A stretch of DNA of 38,142 bases from Pseudoduganella violacea (GTDB lineage Bacteria > Pseudomonadota > Gammaproteobacteria > Burkholderiales > Burkholderiaceae_D). The translations under genes were made by a program, and so were the position numbers. Below are positions 1-8,090 of the stretch, piece after piece (the stretch's first letter is position 1; each line of letters opens with the position of its first letter). The stretch spans positions 1 through 38,142 of the forward strand of contig NZ_JACHXD010000029.1 in NCBI RefSeq assembly GCF_014191875.1, read 5' to 3'. The notes under the pieces are model-generated. The model was not told the origin of the DNA and ran no database searches. It was given only the letters and a program-made list of their open reading frames with translations.

Positions 1-131
1 AATCTATTATTTGAGCTTCAGGACCGAAGTCCCGGGCACATCATCAAACGCCCACACTTATCGACTGTTAATTTTTAAAGATCCTGATCGCTGCACTTAT
101 CGACAAAGCGTTGTGTTTGTCAGCAGCAGAG
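1..131 (-). other. rRNA operon leader (pre-16S transcribed leader)
   Basis: Read on the minus strand, this stretch resembles the transcribed leader just upstream of 16S rRNA in betaproteobacteria. It has a boxA-like antitermination element (ATCTTTAAA, about 74-83), then the typical text around GATAAGTGTGGGCG (about 50-65), then a small hairpin at 21-32 whose RNA would be GGAC-UUCG-GUCC, a stable UUCG tetraloop. The 16S gene itself would lie just outside the left edge. The resemblance is from memory of such leaders; a 16S-23S spacer is the alternative, but the strong promoter directly upstream favours the operon start. Confidence 0.75.
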
Positions 132-167
132 AAGCGAGATTATCTAGTGTTTCGTGCGATTCGTCAA
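132..167 (-). promoter_or_regulatory. rRNA operon promoter
   Basis: On the minus strand there is a -35 box TTGACG (162-167) and a -10 box GATAAT (139-144), separated by exactly 17 bases. The discriminator reads CTCGCTTC and transcription would start near 132. The match to the sigma-70 consensus is strong, and the sequence after the -10 box (CTCGCTTCTCTGCTGCTG) resembles betaproteobacterial rrn promoters. It drives transcription leftward out of the window. An AT-richer tract upstream (about 168-180) could serve as an UP element, but this is weak. Confidence 0.75.
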
Positions 168-394
168 GCTTCTTTCTTTTCCTACCGTTTCGCGATTTGC
201 ATCTGCGTTGCGGCGGGGACAGAACTATAGCAAAGCAGCATGGCCCGCGCAAGGGCTTTTTCACCACATCCAGTCATCCCTGCATTCTTCCTTCCAAGAC
301 CACTTTTGTGCAGACTGTCGCACACCGCTGGCCCGCATAGACAGGTTTGCGTAAGGTTATCTACACTTGCCGCTTACTCAAGAAGAAAGAAAGC

Positions 395-1714
395 ATGTTC
401 CCAACCCCGAAATTGCAAGAAACGCTGAAAACCATCCTGGCCTGGCTGCACCGCGGCTTCGATGCGACCGCGACCTGGGTAACGCAGCTTTCATGGTGGA
501 AATTCTTTCTTTTCGCTGCCCTGTCCCTGATTGCCGCCTCGATCCTGCAAGACGAGCTCTTCTCCCCCAGCCCAAGCGACGAGGTCGTAACGCGCTCGCA
601 TAAGCGCAACCGTCCCGGCGAAACCAATATCACCATCGACGACAGCGGCATTCACTTCAATCCGCGCGGCGTGAAGACGCGCAAAGATGCATCCAAGCCG
701 GAAGAGCCGCCCAAGCCCGTCGAAGTCATCCCCGGCGAAGTGCCGGACGCGCCGACCGCGCCCACAGCCACGCCCGCGCCGGAAGCGCCGCCCGCCAAGC
801 CGGCCCATCCAGCGAAACCGGCCAAACCCGCCCTGCCCGCCGGCGCCCCGCAACCGGGCGAAGAAGTCCATATTGAATTGCCGCCGCAGATCGGCGAGGA
901 ATTGTCGAATGCAATCGAAGAGGCCGTCGACGATGCCGCCGAACAGAAGGTGTCGCGCTATACCCAGCAAGCGTCCACCTGGTTCAAAAGTTTCGTCTCG
1001 CTGCTAGTACTGGCCCTGTTCGCCACCAAAGCCTTGATGGGCGGCAAGAAGCGGGCGGAAGCCGAAACCCAGACCGCCAACGCCGCCGCCGAGCGCGCCT
1101 CCATGCAGCGCCAGCTCAGCGAAGCGAAGATGCAAATGATGCAAGCCCAGGTCGAACCGCATTTCCTGTTCAATACCCTGGCTTCGGTCGAGCACCTGAT
1201 CGAAACCGATCCGCCGCGCGCCTCGGCCATGCAGCGCAGCTTGATCAAATACCTGCGCGCCGTGCTGCCGCAGATGCGCGAAAACTCCCTGATCACTAAT
1301 CTGGGCCGCGAAGCCGATATGGTGGTGGCGTATCTGGCGCTGCTGAAAATGCGCATGGAAGAGCGCCTGACCATTGATTTCGCCATTCCCGAAGGCCTGC
1401 GCACTGCCGCTTTCCCGCCCATGATGCTGCAATCGATGGTGGAAAACGCCATCAAGCACGGCCTGGAAGGCAAACCGGAGGGCGGCACGCTGAAAGTGCG
1501 CGCGGAAGTGGCGCATAATAAGCTGCGCGTGGTCGTCACCGACGACGGCTTGGGCTTCGGCGCCAAGCCCAGCGATGGCACCGGCCTCGGCCTGCTGACC
1601 ATCCGCGAGCGCCTGAAACTGCTGCACGGCGACCAGGCCCACCTGAAGATCGAGCCGAATCAGCCAAGCGGGGTGATCGCTACCATCGAAGTGCCTTACC
1701 AGCTTGCAAAATGA
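395..1714 (+). CDS. LytS/AlgZ-type sensor histidine kinase
   Basis: A 439-residue membrane sensor kinase of the His_kinase/HATPase_c (LytS, AlgZ, YehU) type. A membrane segment at about 36-52 and a second at about 199-215 enclose a periplasmic region rich in Pro and Ala (about 103-152) with no recognised sensor fold. The phospho-acceptor is His256 in QAQVEPHFLFN. The N-box (MVENAIKHG, about 348-356) and glycine boxes (DDGLGFG, GTGLGLL) are intact, so it should be active. I chose the ATG at 395, preceded by AGAAAGAAAG, over an upstream TTG at 347 with no ribosome site. The response regulator starts 64 bases downstream, so the two form a pair. The signal sensed is unknown. The gene is divergent from the rRNA promoter. 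Confidence 0.88.
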   Translation: MFPTPKLQETLKTILAWLHRGFDATATWVTQLSWWKFFLFAALSLIAASILQDELFSPSPSDEVVTRSHKRNRPGETNITIDDSGIHFNPRGVKTRKDASKPEEPPKPVEVIPGEVPDAPTAPTATPAPEAPPAKPAHPAKPAKPALPAGAPQPGEEVHIELPPQIGEELSNAIEEAVDDAAEQKVSRYTQQASTWFKSFVSLLVLALFATKALMGGKKRAEAETQTANAAAERASMQRQLSEAKMQMMQAQVEPHFLFNTLASVEHLIETDPPRASAMQRSLIKYLRAVLPQMRENSLITNLGREADMVVAYLALLKMRMEERLTIDFAIPEGLRTAAFPPMMLQSMVENAIKHGLEGKPEGGTLKVRAEVAHNKLRVVVTDDGLGFGAKPSDGTGLGLLTIRERLKLLHGDQAHLKIEPNQPSGVIATIEVPYQLAK

Positions 1715-1778
1715 ATCGTTGATTCTTGCCTGGTTTCATTGAATAATTACCAGCCATTTTTCATAACTCTTGCAAATT

Positions 1779-2540
1779 ATGCCAACTGCAATCATTGCCG
1801 ATGATGAACGTTTGATGCGCGATCAGTTGCGCATGCGCCTGAGCCAGGTCTGGCCAGAGCTGGAAATCGTGGGCGAAGCCAAGAATGGCGACGAAGCCAT
1901 CGAGCTGGTCGACCAGCTCAATCCCGATTTCACCTTCCTCGATATCCGCATGCCCGGCAAGACCGGCATGGAAGCGGCGGCGGCGATCGGCGGCAAGAGC
2001 AATGTGGTTTTCGTGACGGCTTACGACGCCTATGCGGTGGAAGCGTTCGAGCGCGGCGCCGTCGACTATGTCCTCAAGCCGCCCGAACAGGAGCGCCTGC
2101 AGATCACGGTGGACCGCCTGAAAACCCGCCTGAGCCGGCCGAAAGAGGATGTGAATGCCAGCGTCAGCGCCATGCTGGCCCAGCTCACGGAAAAGATCGC
2201 CGCGCCGAAAAAGGCCCATCTGCAATGGATCCAGGCCAGCATCGGCCAGGATCTGCGCATGATTCCGGTCGAGGAAATCCTGTTCTTCCGCTCCGACGAG
2301 AAATACACCTGCGTGCAGACGGAGAAATTCGAGGCACTGATCCGCAAGCCGGTGCGCGACCTGGCCGACGAACTCGACCCCGACCTGTTCTGGCAGATCC
2401 ACCGCGCCACCCTGGTCAATGTGAACGCCATCGAAGGCGTGACGCGCGATATCCGTGGCCGCCACCTGGTAATGATCAAGGGCCGCTCCGAAAAGCTGGA
2501 AGTGAGCCGCAGCTTCCTGCACCTGTTCAAGCAAATGTAA
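1779..2540 (+). CDS. LytTR-family response regulator
   Basis: A 253-residue DNA-binding response regulator. The receiver domain (about 1-120) shows the acidic pocket DDE near residues 8-10, phospho-acceptor Asp55 in FLDIRMPG and the conserved Lys in VLKPP. A LytTR DNA-binding domain fills about 145-250 (ILFFRSDEKYTCVQT, LFWQIHRATLVNVNAI). It is the natural partner of the kinase ending at 1714. The start is the ATG at 1779; a TTG three codons earlier is possible. Neither has a strong ribosome site. LytTR proteins bind paired direct repeats; I did not locate a convincing pair here. Confidence 0.9.
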   Translation: MPTAIIADDERLMRDQLRMRLSQVWPELEIVGEAKNGDEAIELVDQLNPDFTFLDIRMPGKTGMEAAAAIGGKSNVVFVTAYDAYAVEAFERGAVDYVLKPPEQERLQITVDRLKTRLSRPKEDVNASVSAMLAQLTEKIAAPKKAHLQWIQASIGQDLRMIPVEEILFFRSDEKYTCVQTEKFEALIRKPVRDLADELDPDLFWQIHRATLVNVNAIEGVTRDIRGRHLVMIKGRSEKLEVSRSFLHLFKQM

Positions 2541-2545
2541 AGTTG

Positions 2546-2565
2546 GGCGCGGCGGCCGCCGCGCC
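2546..2565. repeat. GC palindrome after the response regulator
   Basis: A perfect 20-base palindrome (GGCGCGGCGG and its complement) begins five bases after the stop of the response regulator. It can form a hairpin, but no T run follows on either strand, so a Rho-independent terminator is doubtful. A second short hairpin (GCCTGCG/CGCAGGC) lies near 2585-2599. Their position before the next gene suggests a role in ending or attenuating the upstream transcript. Confidence 0.4.
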
Positions 2566-2649
2566 ACCTCTGCTGTATATCAAGGCCTGCGCCGCAGGCT
2601 TGGTCTAGGGTAGTCCTGAATCGCCGCTTTTTCGGCCCAGGACTATGCC

Positions 2650-3423
2650 ATGCCACCCTCCCCCATTCTCCGTTTGCTGCGTAGCGCAGCCTTTCTGCTG
2701 GCCTCGCGCCTGGCTTGGCGCCTGAGCAAGCCCGAACCGGCGCCGGCGGCGCGCCAGCGGCTCGCCGGCCGCCGCGCCACCGACTACGCGCTGGAAGCCA
2801 TCCGCGAAGAAGAGCGCGCCCACATCGCGCGCGAATTGCACGACGACCTGGGCCAGTTGCTGGCCGCCCTGCGTGTGGACATGGATTTGCTGCAACAGCA
2901 AGATGCCCACGAGCCGGCCGCGCGCCAGCGCCTGCACAGCATGGACCAGCTACTGCTGTCGGCCATCACCTCGTTGCGCCGCATCGGCGGCAATCTGCGC
3001 CCGCGCGCGCTCGACGAAGGCGGACTCTACTTCGCGCTGCAATCGCTGCGCCACGACTGGGTGCAGCGCCACGGCATCGCTTGCCAACTCGGTGCGGCCG
3101 AAGAGGAGCTCATTCTCGACGACCGCTACAGCACCGCCGTCTTCCGCATCGTGCAGGAATCGCTGACCAATATCGCCCGCCATGCCAATGCCCAGGCAGT
3201 CGAGCTGCATCTGCACCGCAAGGACGGCGCCCTGCTGATTTCGATCGAGGACGATGGGCGCGGCATCGGTGAGAGCGACCTGGACAAACCCACCTCTTAC
3301 GGCTTGCTCGGCATGCGCGAACGCGTGCTGGCCCTGCGCGGCGACCTCGCCATCAGCGGCAGTCCCGGCCGCGGTACGCGCATCGACATCCGCCTGCCCC
3401 TACCCTCCTTCGCCGCGCAGTAA
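2650..3423 (+). CDS. Orphan NarX/DegS-type histidine kinase, no sensor domain
   Basis: A 257-residue kinase core of the HisKA_3 plus HATPase_c type. The dimerisation and phospho-acceptor region has His64 in ARELHDDLGQ. The C-terminal ATPase shows FRIVQESLTNIARHANA, EDDGRGIG and YGLLGMRERV, all intact. Only about 40 residues precede the catalytic core, with one weakly hydrophobic stretch (about 8-24), so no recognisable sensor domain is present and any input must come from a partner protein. No NarL/FixJ regulator adjoins it; the neighbours are a LytTR regulator upstream and a porin on the opposite strand. It is probably cytoplasmic or loosely membrane-anchored. The family call is secure; the partner and signal are unknown. 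Confidence 0.85.
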   Translation: MPPSPILRLLRSAAFLLASRLAWRLSKPEPAPAARQRLAGRRATDYALEAIREEERAHIARELHDDLGQLLAALRVDMDLLQQQDAHEPAARQRLHSMDQLLLSAITSLRRIGGNLRPRALDEGGLYFALQSLRHDWVQRHGIACQLGAAEEELILDDRYSTAVFRIVQESLTNIARHANAQAVELHLHRKDGALLISIEDDGRGIGESDLDKPTSYGLLGMRERVLALRGDLAISGSPGRGTRIDIRLPLPSFAAQ

Positions 3424-3425
3424 AC

Positions 3426-3452
3426 GCAAAAAAGCGCCAATGGCGCTTTTTC
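3426..3452. terminator. Bidirectional Rho-independent terminator
   Basis: An inverted repeat AAAAAGCGCC / GGCGCTTTTT lies directly after the kinase stop codon. It has A and T tracts on both sides and so can work on either strand, ending the plus-strand kinase and, less directly, the minus-strand porin. Confidence 0.8.
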
Positions 3453-3472
3453 AGGGGTTCCCACCGCTGAGC

Positions 3473-3510
3473 CCGTGTCCACCTTGGGGTCAGACCCCAA
3501 TCGGACACGG
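3473..3510. repeat. Nested palindromic repeat (REP-like), intact copy
   Basis: A 38-base element with outer arms CCGTGTCC / GGACACGG and inner arms TTGGGGTC / GACCCCAA around a single central A. A 16-base part of it (GTGTCCGATTGGGGTC, read on the minus strand here) recurs on the plus strand at 38048-38063, so it is a dispersed repeat. It lies between converging transcripts, a usual place for REP-type elements. Confidence 0.75.
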
Positions 3511-3533
3511 ACTCGGCAGTTCCGCGAGGCGGA

Positions 3534-4478
3534 TTAGAACTTGTGGGAGATGCCCAACTGGTAGGAGGTCAGGGCTTTGACTTTTTCCTTGCCGGCGTAG
3601 GCGTACAGGTCGGTGCGCTTGGACAGGTGGTAGTCGTAACCCACGCCCATTTCTTTCACGGTGTTCAGGCCGCTGACCTTGTTGTTGTTTTGCTCTTGCT
3701 TGCCGTACACGGCTTTCAGGTCGCCGCCGCCGATGCTGTGGCTCACGCCCAGCAGCCAGCTCTTGTAGTCGCCGGTGGTAGCAACGTCGGTTTTGCCTTT
3801 GGAGTAGCCGCCGGACACTTTGGTGTCGCCGAATTTGTAGCCGGCGCCGATGGTCCACAGGGTCGGCTTCACGGCGCTGACGGCGGTCTGCACGGCGCGC
3901 TGGTAACCAGCGTGCAGGCTGATCGGGCCGTTGTCGTAGGTGGCCAGGGCGCTGTAACCAGCGTCGGCACCTTTGACTTCGCTCAGCACGGCTTGCAGGG
4001 CGAAGGCCAGGCCTTGGTAGCTTGGGCTGTTATAGGTGATGGCATTGGCAACGCGGGATTGGCCCACGCCGTTGCGCATCATCGGCTCGTTGACCTTACC
4101 GATCACGCCGTCGGCGTTGAACGGCTCGATGCGCGGCAGGGCGCCGTCGATGATGTCCTTGGTGCGGCCCAGGTAAACCTGGCCGAAGGAGCCTTTCAGG
4201 CCGACCCATGCCTGGCGGTCGAACAGATTGCCTTTTTGCGCGCCGGTGTCGGCCAGGATTTCGCTTTCCAGATTGAAGATGGCCGACAGACCGCCGCCCA
4301 GATCTTCCGTACCGCGGAAGCCCAGACGCGAAGCGTGGTTCTCGCGTTCAACGGCGGATTGGCCGGTGGTTTTAGCGATGCCCAGGTCGACCACGCCATA
4401 CACGGTCACGTTCGATTGTGCTTGTGCCGATGCTGCGAAACCGCCGATAAGCAGAGCTGCCAGAGTAAGTTTTTTCAC
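3534..4478 (-). CDS. Gram-negative porin
   Basis: A 314-residue outer-membrane trimeric porin of the betaproteobacterial Porin_4/OmpC-like type. The signal peptide is about 1-20, with likely cleavage after AQA. The mature start is QSNVTVYGVVDLGI, the typical first beta strand, and the chain ends LGISHKF, with the C-terminal Phe used for outer-membrane insertion. Motifs SRLGFRGTEDLGGGL and AWVGLKGSFGQVYLGR match the family. At 314 residues it is slightly shorter than many (about 340-380). The start is a GTG at 4476-4478 preceded by AGGA. It is transcribed alone, with a 133-base upstream spacer. Substrate preference cannot be read from the sequence. Confidence 0.93.
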   Translation of the reverse strand: MKKLTLAALLIGGFAASAQAQSNVTVYGVVDLGIAKTTGQSAVERENHASRLGFRGTEDLGGGLSAIFNLESEILADTGAQKGNLFDRQAWVGLKGSFGQVYLGRTKDIIDGALPRIEPFNADGVIGKVNEPMMRNGVGQSRVANAITYNSPSYQGLAFALQAVLSEVKGADAGYSALATYDNGPISLHAGYQRAVQTAVSAVKPTLWTIGAGYKFGDTKVSGGYSKGKTDVATTGDYKSWLLGVSHSIGGGDLKAVYGKQEQNNNKVSGLNTVKEMGVGYDYHLSKRTDLYAYAGKEKVKALTSYQLGISHKF

Positions 4479-4573
4479 TTGATGTCCTACTGTTGAAGTT
4501 GATGAAGAATGAAACGCTGCGAAACGATGGGGCGAATCATGCCTATCAAATGCTTCAACAATATGACATATGT

Positions 4574-4599
4574 AACTTGTTGCTATTTTGCAGCAAGTT
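4574..4599. terminator. Possible hairpin between methyltransferase and porin
   Basis: Arms AACTTGTTGC and GCAGCAAGTT form a ten-pair stem with one G-U pair and a six-base loop, 12 bases past the methyltransferase stop. On the minus strand no T run follows, so termination of the cysB-methyltransferase transcript would be weak. The rest of the 4479-4611 spacer should contain the porin promoter, but I see no confident -35/-10 pair. Confidence 0.35.
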
Positions 4600-4611
4600 T
4601 TTCCTGAATGG

Positions 4612-5256
4612 CTATTTCAGGCGTGCCGTCAACAACCAGTAGTAAGGCAGGCGCTCGATGCGGATCTCGCGCGTGGCATTGGCCAGCTTCTTGCGCAGAT
4701 AGCTGTCGGTGGGGAAGTTTTTCAGCACTTCGAAACGCTCGCCGGTGGGCGAGGTGCGCAGCTGGAAGGTATTGCCGTCGGCGTCGGTGCGCGCCACCAC
4801 GGTGCTGCTGCCATCGACATAGCAGTTGTCCATCACCACCAGCAGCACATCCTTGCCGAGCTTGGCGCGCAACTGGGCCAGGAAGCGCTCCTGCTCTTCG
4901 CGCCGGATGTGCGACCACAGGAAGCCGGCGAACACGGCCGTGTACTGGCCCACGGCCGGCGCCAATTCCCAGGCGTCGGCCAGGGCGAAGCTGGTGTTCG
5001 GCAGGGTGCGCTTTTGCGCGTATTCGAGCATGGCGGGATTGACGTCGGTGGCGTGCACCGAGGCGGCCGTCTTGGCGATGGTTGCGGTCCAGTAGCCGGT
5101 GCCGCAGGCGATTTCCAGCACCTTGTGGCCAGCCAGCAGTTCACCCAGGCGGCTGTGCAGGCGGGCCAGGTCGGCTTGGCGCTCCGGCTTGGCGTAGACG
5201 CTGTCGAAGGTGGCGGCGCGCTGGGCGTAGTATTGGGAGAATGTTTCTTGAGTCAT
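4612..5256 (-). CDS. Class I SAM-dependent methyltransferase
   Basis: A 214-residue soluble methyltransferase with the Rossmann-type fold (Methyltransf_25/11 group). The SAM-binding motif I is VLEIACGTGYWT (about 46-57), followed by an acidic residue ending strand 2 (VHATDVNPAML) and motif FALADAWEL. The acceptor substrate is not evident. The gene begins 23 bases after the cysB stop and is probably co-transcribed with it. Whether it has a sulfur-related role is unknown; family members act on many small molecules and proteins. Confidence 0.82.
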   Translation of the reverse strand: MTQETFSQYYAQRAATFDSVYAKPERQADLARLHSRLGELLAGHKVLEIACGTGYWTATIAKTAASVHATDVNPAMLEYAQKRTLPNTSFALADAWELAPAVGQYTAVFAGFLWSHIRREEQERFLAQLRAKLGKDVLLVVMDNCYVDGSSTVVARTDADGNTFQLRTSPTGERFEVLKNFPTDSYLRKKLANATREIRIERLPYYWLLTARLK

Positions 5257-5279
5257 TTGCGTCTTGTTTCTTTGCTTGA

Positions 5280-6221
5280 TTACAGCTCGTAGTGGTCCTG
5301 TTCGCCGCGCATGGCTTGCTCGATGAGCTTGCGGTTCAGGGTCGGGGCGAGCAATTCGATGAAGGTATAAATATAGCTGCGCAGGTAAGCGCCCTGCTTG
5401 ACCGCCACGCGCGACACATTCATGCCGAACAGATGGCCAACCGGGATCGAACGCAGATTGCGGTCGCGCTCGGGATCGAAGGCCATGCCCGCAATGATAC
5501 CAATGCCCATGCCCAGTTCGACATAAGTCTTGATGACGTCGGCATCGATGGCTTCCAGCAGCACGTCCGGCTTCAGGCCGCGCAGCGAGAAAGCGTGGTC
5601 GATCTTGCTGCGGCCGGCAAAGGCGCTGTCATAGGTGATGACGGGGAAAGCGGCCACGTCTTCCAGGGTGATTTCCTTGGATTTGAGCAGCGCGTGTTCG
5701 GGCGGCAGCACCAGCACGTGCTCCCACTGGTAGCACGGCAGGGTGATCAGCCCGTCGATGCCGGCAATCGATTCGGTGGCGATGGCCAGGTCGGCCTGGT
5801 CGCGCTGCACCATCTCGGCGATCTGGCGCGGATTGCCTTGCAGCAAGGATAACCGCACTTTGGGGAACTTCTGCATGAAGGCTTGCACCACGCGCGGCAG
5901 GGTGTAGCGCGCTTGGGTGTGGGTGGTGGCGATGGTGAAGCTGCCACTGTCCTGGGCAGCATATTCCTTGCCGATGCGCTTCAGGCTGTCGATCTCCTGC
6001 ATGATCAGCTCGACCGATTCGAGCACCAGACGGCCCGGCTCGGTCAAGCCGCGGATGCGCTTGCCGTGCCGCGTGAAGATGTCCACGCCCAACTCCTCCT
6101 CCAGCTCGATGATGGCCTTGGACACGCCCGGCTGGGACGTAAACAGGGCTTTGGCAGCGTCCGTCAGGTTGTAGTTCTGGCGCACGGCTTCGCGCACGAA
6201 TCGGAGTTGATGCAGGTTCAT
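5280..6221 (-). CDS. cysB: LysR-type transcriptional regulator CysB
   Basis: A 313-residue regulator of sulfur assimilation. The winged helix-turn-helix (1-60) reads MNLHQLRFVREAVRQN and LFTSQPGVSKAIIELEEELG, close to CysB/Cbl proteins, and the effector-binding domain spans about 90-300 (TTHTQARYTLP, a CysB-type effector loop). In the known family it senses O-acetylserine/N-acetylserine and activates sulfate assimilation genes. It is divergent from cysI across a 177-base spacer, the usual arrangement for a LysR regulator and its target. A GAGAGAG ribosome site precedes the ATG. Cbl or another CysB-like paralog is the only real alternative; the context favours CysB. Confidence 0.93.
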   Translation of the reverse strand: MNLHQLRFVREAVRQNYNLTDAAKALFTSQPGVSKAIIELEEELGVDIFTRHGKRIRGLTEPGRLVLESVELIMQEIDSLKRIGKEYAAQDSGSFTIATTHTQARYTLPRVVQAFMQKFPKVRLSLLQGNPRQIAEMVQRDQADLAIATESIAGIDGLITLPCYQWEHVLVLPPEHALLKSKEITLEDVAAFPVITYDSAFAGRSKIDHAFSLRGLKPDVLLEAIDADVIKTYVELGMGIGIIAGMAFDPERDRNLRSIPVGHLFGMNVSRVAVKQGAYLRSYIYTFIELLAPTLNRKLIEQAMRGEQDHYEL

Positions 6222-6398
6222 TGGCTCTCTCGGTCAGTATCCCAAACCGTATTTTACGCTGATGCTTATGCCCAATACGTATATAAGCAAATAAAGACTA
6301 AGTCGTTTGGAATAAAGCTGGAGTTTATTACCATTGAAGCCACTTTGGGGAGACCCGGAAGCGCCAGCCCTTGCCGCAAGCGACTTTTTAGGAACGAT
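6222..6398. promoter_or_regulatory. cysB-cysI divergent control region with candidate CysB site
   Basis: This AT-rich spacer (about 6240-6345 is much poorer in GC than its flanks) must hold promoters for both cysB and the sulfate operon. A LysR-like inverted repeat AATAAA-N7-TTTATT lies at 6311-6329. Another palindrome, ATACGTAT, lies near 6275. Assignment to CysB is inferred from position. A ribosome site AGGAACG precedes the cysI ATG. Confidence 0.5.
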
Positions 6399-8090
6399 AT
6401 GTATCAATATGACCAATATGACCATCTGATCGTGCGGGAACGCATCGCGCAGTATCGCGACCAGGTGCAGCGCCGCCTGAACGATGAGCTGAGCGAGGCC
6501 GAATTCCTGCCTCTGCGCCTGCAGAACGGCCTGTATATGCAGCGCCACGCTTATATGCTGCGCATCGCCGTGCCTTACGGCCTGCTGTCGTCCAAGCAGA
6601 TGCGCATGTTCGCCCATATCGCCCGCAAATACGATCGCGGCTACGGCCACTTCACCACGCGCCAGAACATCCAGTTCAACTGGGTCGAGCTGGAACAGAC
6701 GCCGGACATCCTGAGCGATCTGGCGTCGGTCGAAATGCACGCCATCCAGACCTCGGGCAACTGCATCCGCAACGTGACCTCGGACGAATTCGCCGGCGTG
6801 GCCGCCGACGAGATCATCGACCCGCGTCCCTATGCCGAGGTGCTGCGCCAGTGGTCCACCTTCCACCCTGAATTCATCGCCCTGCCGCGCAAATTCAAGG
6901 TCGCCATCAATGGCGCCGTGGAAGACCGCGCCGCCATCGCCATCCACGATATCGGCCTGACCGTGGTGCGCAACGCGGCGGGCGAGATCGGCTTCAAGGT
7001 GATGGTGGGCGGCGGCATGGGCCGCACCCCGATCATCGGCAGCACCATCCGCGAATTCCTGCCGCGCGAGCATCTGCTGACCTATGTGGAAGCGGTCATG
7101 CGCGTGTATAACCAGTACGGACGGCGCGACAACAAGTACAAGGCGCGCATCAAGATCCTGCTGAAGGCCGTGGGCGTGGAAGAGTTCACGCGCCAGGTGG
7201 AAGAGGAATGGGTGGATCTGAAAGACAGCGCCCAGACCCTGACCGAAGACGAGATGGAACGCATCATCGCCTACTTCAAGCCGCACGCCTACGAAACCTT
7301 GCCGGCCATCGATCCGGCCGCCGAACGCGCGGACAACAAGGCTTTCGGCAACTGGCTGAAGCGCAATGTGAAGGCGCACAAGGTGCCCGGCTACGCGGCC
7401 GTGGTGCTGTCGCTGAAAAAGACCGGCGTGCCGCCGGGCGACGCCACCGCCGCGCAAATGGATTTCATGGCCGACCTGGCCGACCGCTACTCCTTCGGCG
7501 AGCTGCGCGTGACGCATGAACAGAATATCGTGCTGGCCGACGTGCCGCAGTCCAAGCTGTTCGCGCTGTGGCAGGAAGCCAAGGCGCAAGGCCTGGCGAC
7601 GCCGAATATCGGCCTGCTGACCGACATCATCTGCTGCCCCGGCGGCGACTTCTGCTCGCTGGCCAACGCCAAGTCGATTCCGATCGCGTCCGCCATCGCG
7701 GAGCGCTTCGACCATATCGACTATCTGCACGATATCGGCGAGATCGAACTGAATATCTCGGGCTGCATCAATGCCTGCGGCCACCACCACGTCGGTTCCA
7801 TCGGCGTGCTGGGCGTGGATAAGGATGGCGCCGAGTGGTACCAGGTGTCGATCGGCGGTGCCCAGGGCAACCATGCTGCCATCGGCAAGATCATCGGCCC
7901 ATCGTTCTCGGCGCAACAGATGCCGGAAGTGATCGACCGCCTGCTGCAAGTGTATCTGCGCGAACGCTCGGACGAGGAACGCTTTGTCGACACCGTGCAG
8001 CGCCTGGGCGTTGCGCCCTTCAAGGACTTTGTATACGCCACGCCGATTGCCGAAGCGGGCCGCCTGATTGGAGAAGATGAATATGCCTGA
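6399..8090 (+). CDS. cysI: Siroheme/[4Fe-4S] sulfite reductase (CysI type)
   Basis: A 563-residue sulfite/nitrite reductase hemoprotein that reduces sulfite to sulfide with six electrons. It shows the two-fold ferredoxin-half-domain layout of the family. The cluster and siroheme ligands are Cys413 and Cys419 (CPGGDFC) and Cys456 and Cys460 (GCINAC). Substrate-pocket basic residues fall in FTTRQNIQFNW and SGNCIRNVT. The ATG at 6399 follows TTAGGAACG; the open frame extends further upstream but runs through the cysB start and has no ribosome site. No flavoprotein CysJ gene is present, so the electron donor may be ferredoxin or involve the downstream DUF934 protein. It overlaps the next gene by eight bases. 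Nitrite reductase is a weaker alternative, disfavoured by the cys context. Confidence 0.93.
   Translation: MYQYDQYDHLIVRERIAQYRDQVQRRLNDELSEAEFLPLRLQNGLYMQRHAYMLRIAVPYGLLSSKQMRMFAHIARKYDRGYGHFTTRQNIQFNWVELEQTPDILSDLASVEMHAIQTSGNCIRNVTSDEFAGVAADEIIDPRPYAEVLRQWSTFHPEFIALPRKFKVAINGAVEDRAAIAIHDIGLTVVRNAAGEIGFKVMVGGGMGRTPIIGSTIREFLPREHLLTYVEAVMRVYNQYGRRDNKYKARIKILLKAVGVEEFTRQVEEEWVDLKDSAQTLTEDEMERIIAYFKPHAYETLPAIDPAAERADNKAFGNWLKRNVKAHKVPGYAAVVLSLKKTGVPPGDATAAQMDFMADLADRYSFGELRVTHEQNIVLADVPQSKLFALWQEAKAQGLATPNIGLLTDIICCPGGDFCSLANAKSIPIASAIAERFDHIDYLHDIGEIELNISGCINACGHHHVGSIGVLGVDKDGAEWYQVSIGGAQGNHAAIGKIIGPSFSAQQMPEVIDRLLQVYLRERSDEERFVDTVQRLGVAPFKDFVYATPIAEAGRLIGEDEYA

Noticed and set aside
347..394. 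Upstream TTG start for the first kinase
   Set aside because: No ribosome site, while the ATG at 395 has a purine-rich one; the extra residues add nothing conserved.
2546..2565. GC palindrome as a Rho-independent terminator
   Set aside because: No T run on either strand; kept only as a repeat.
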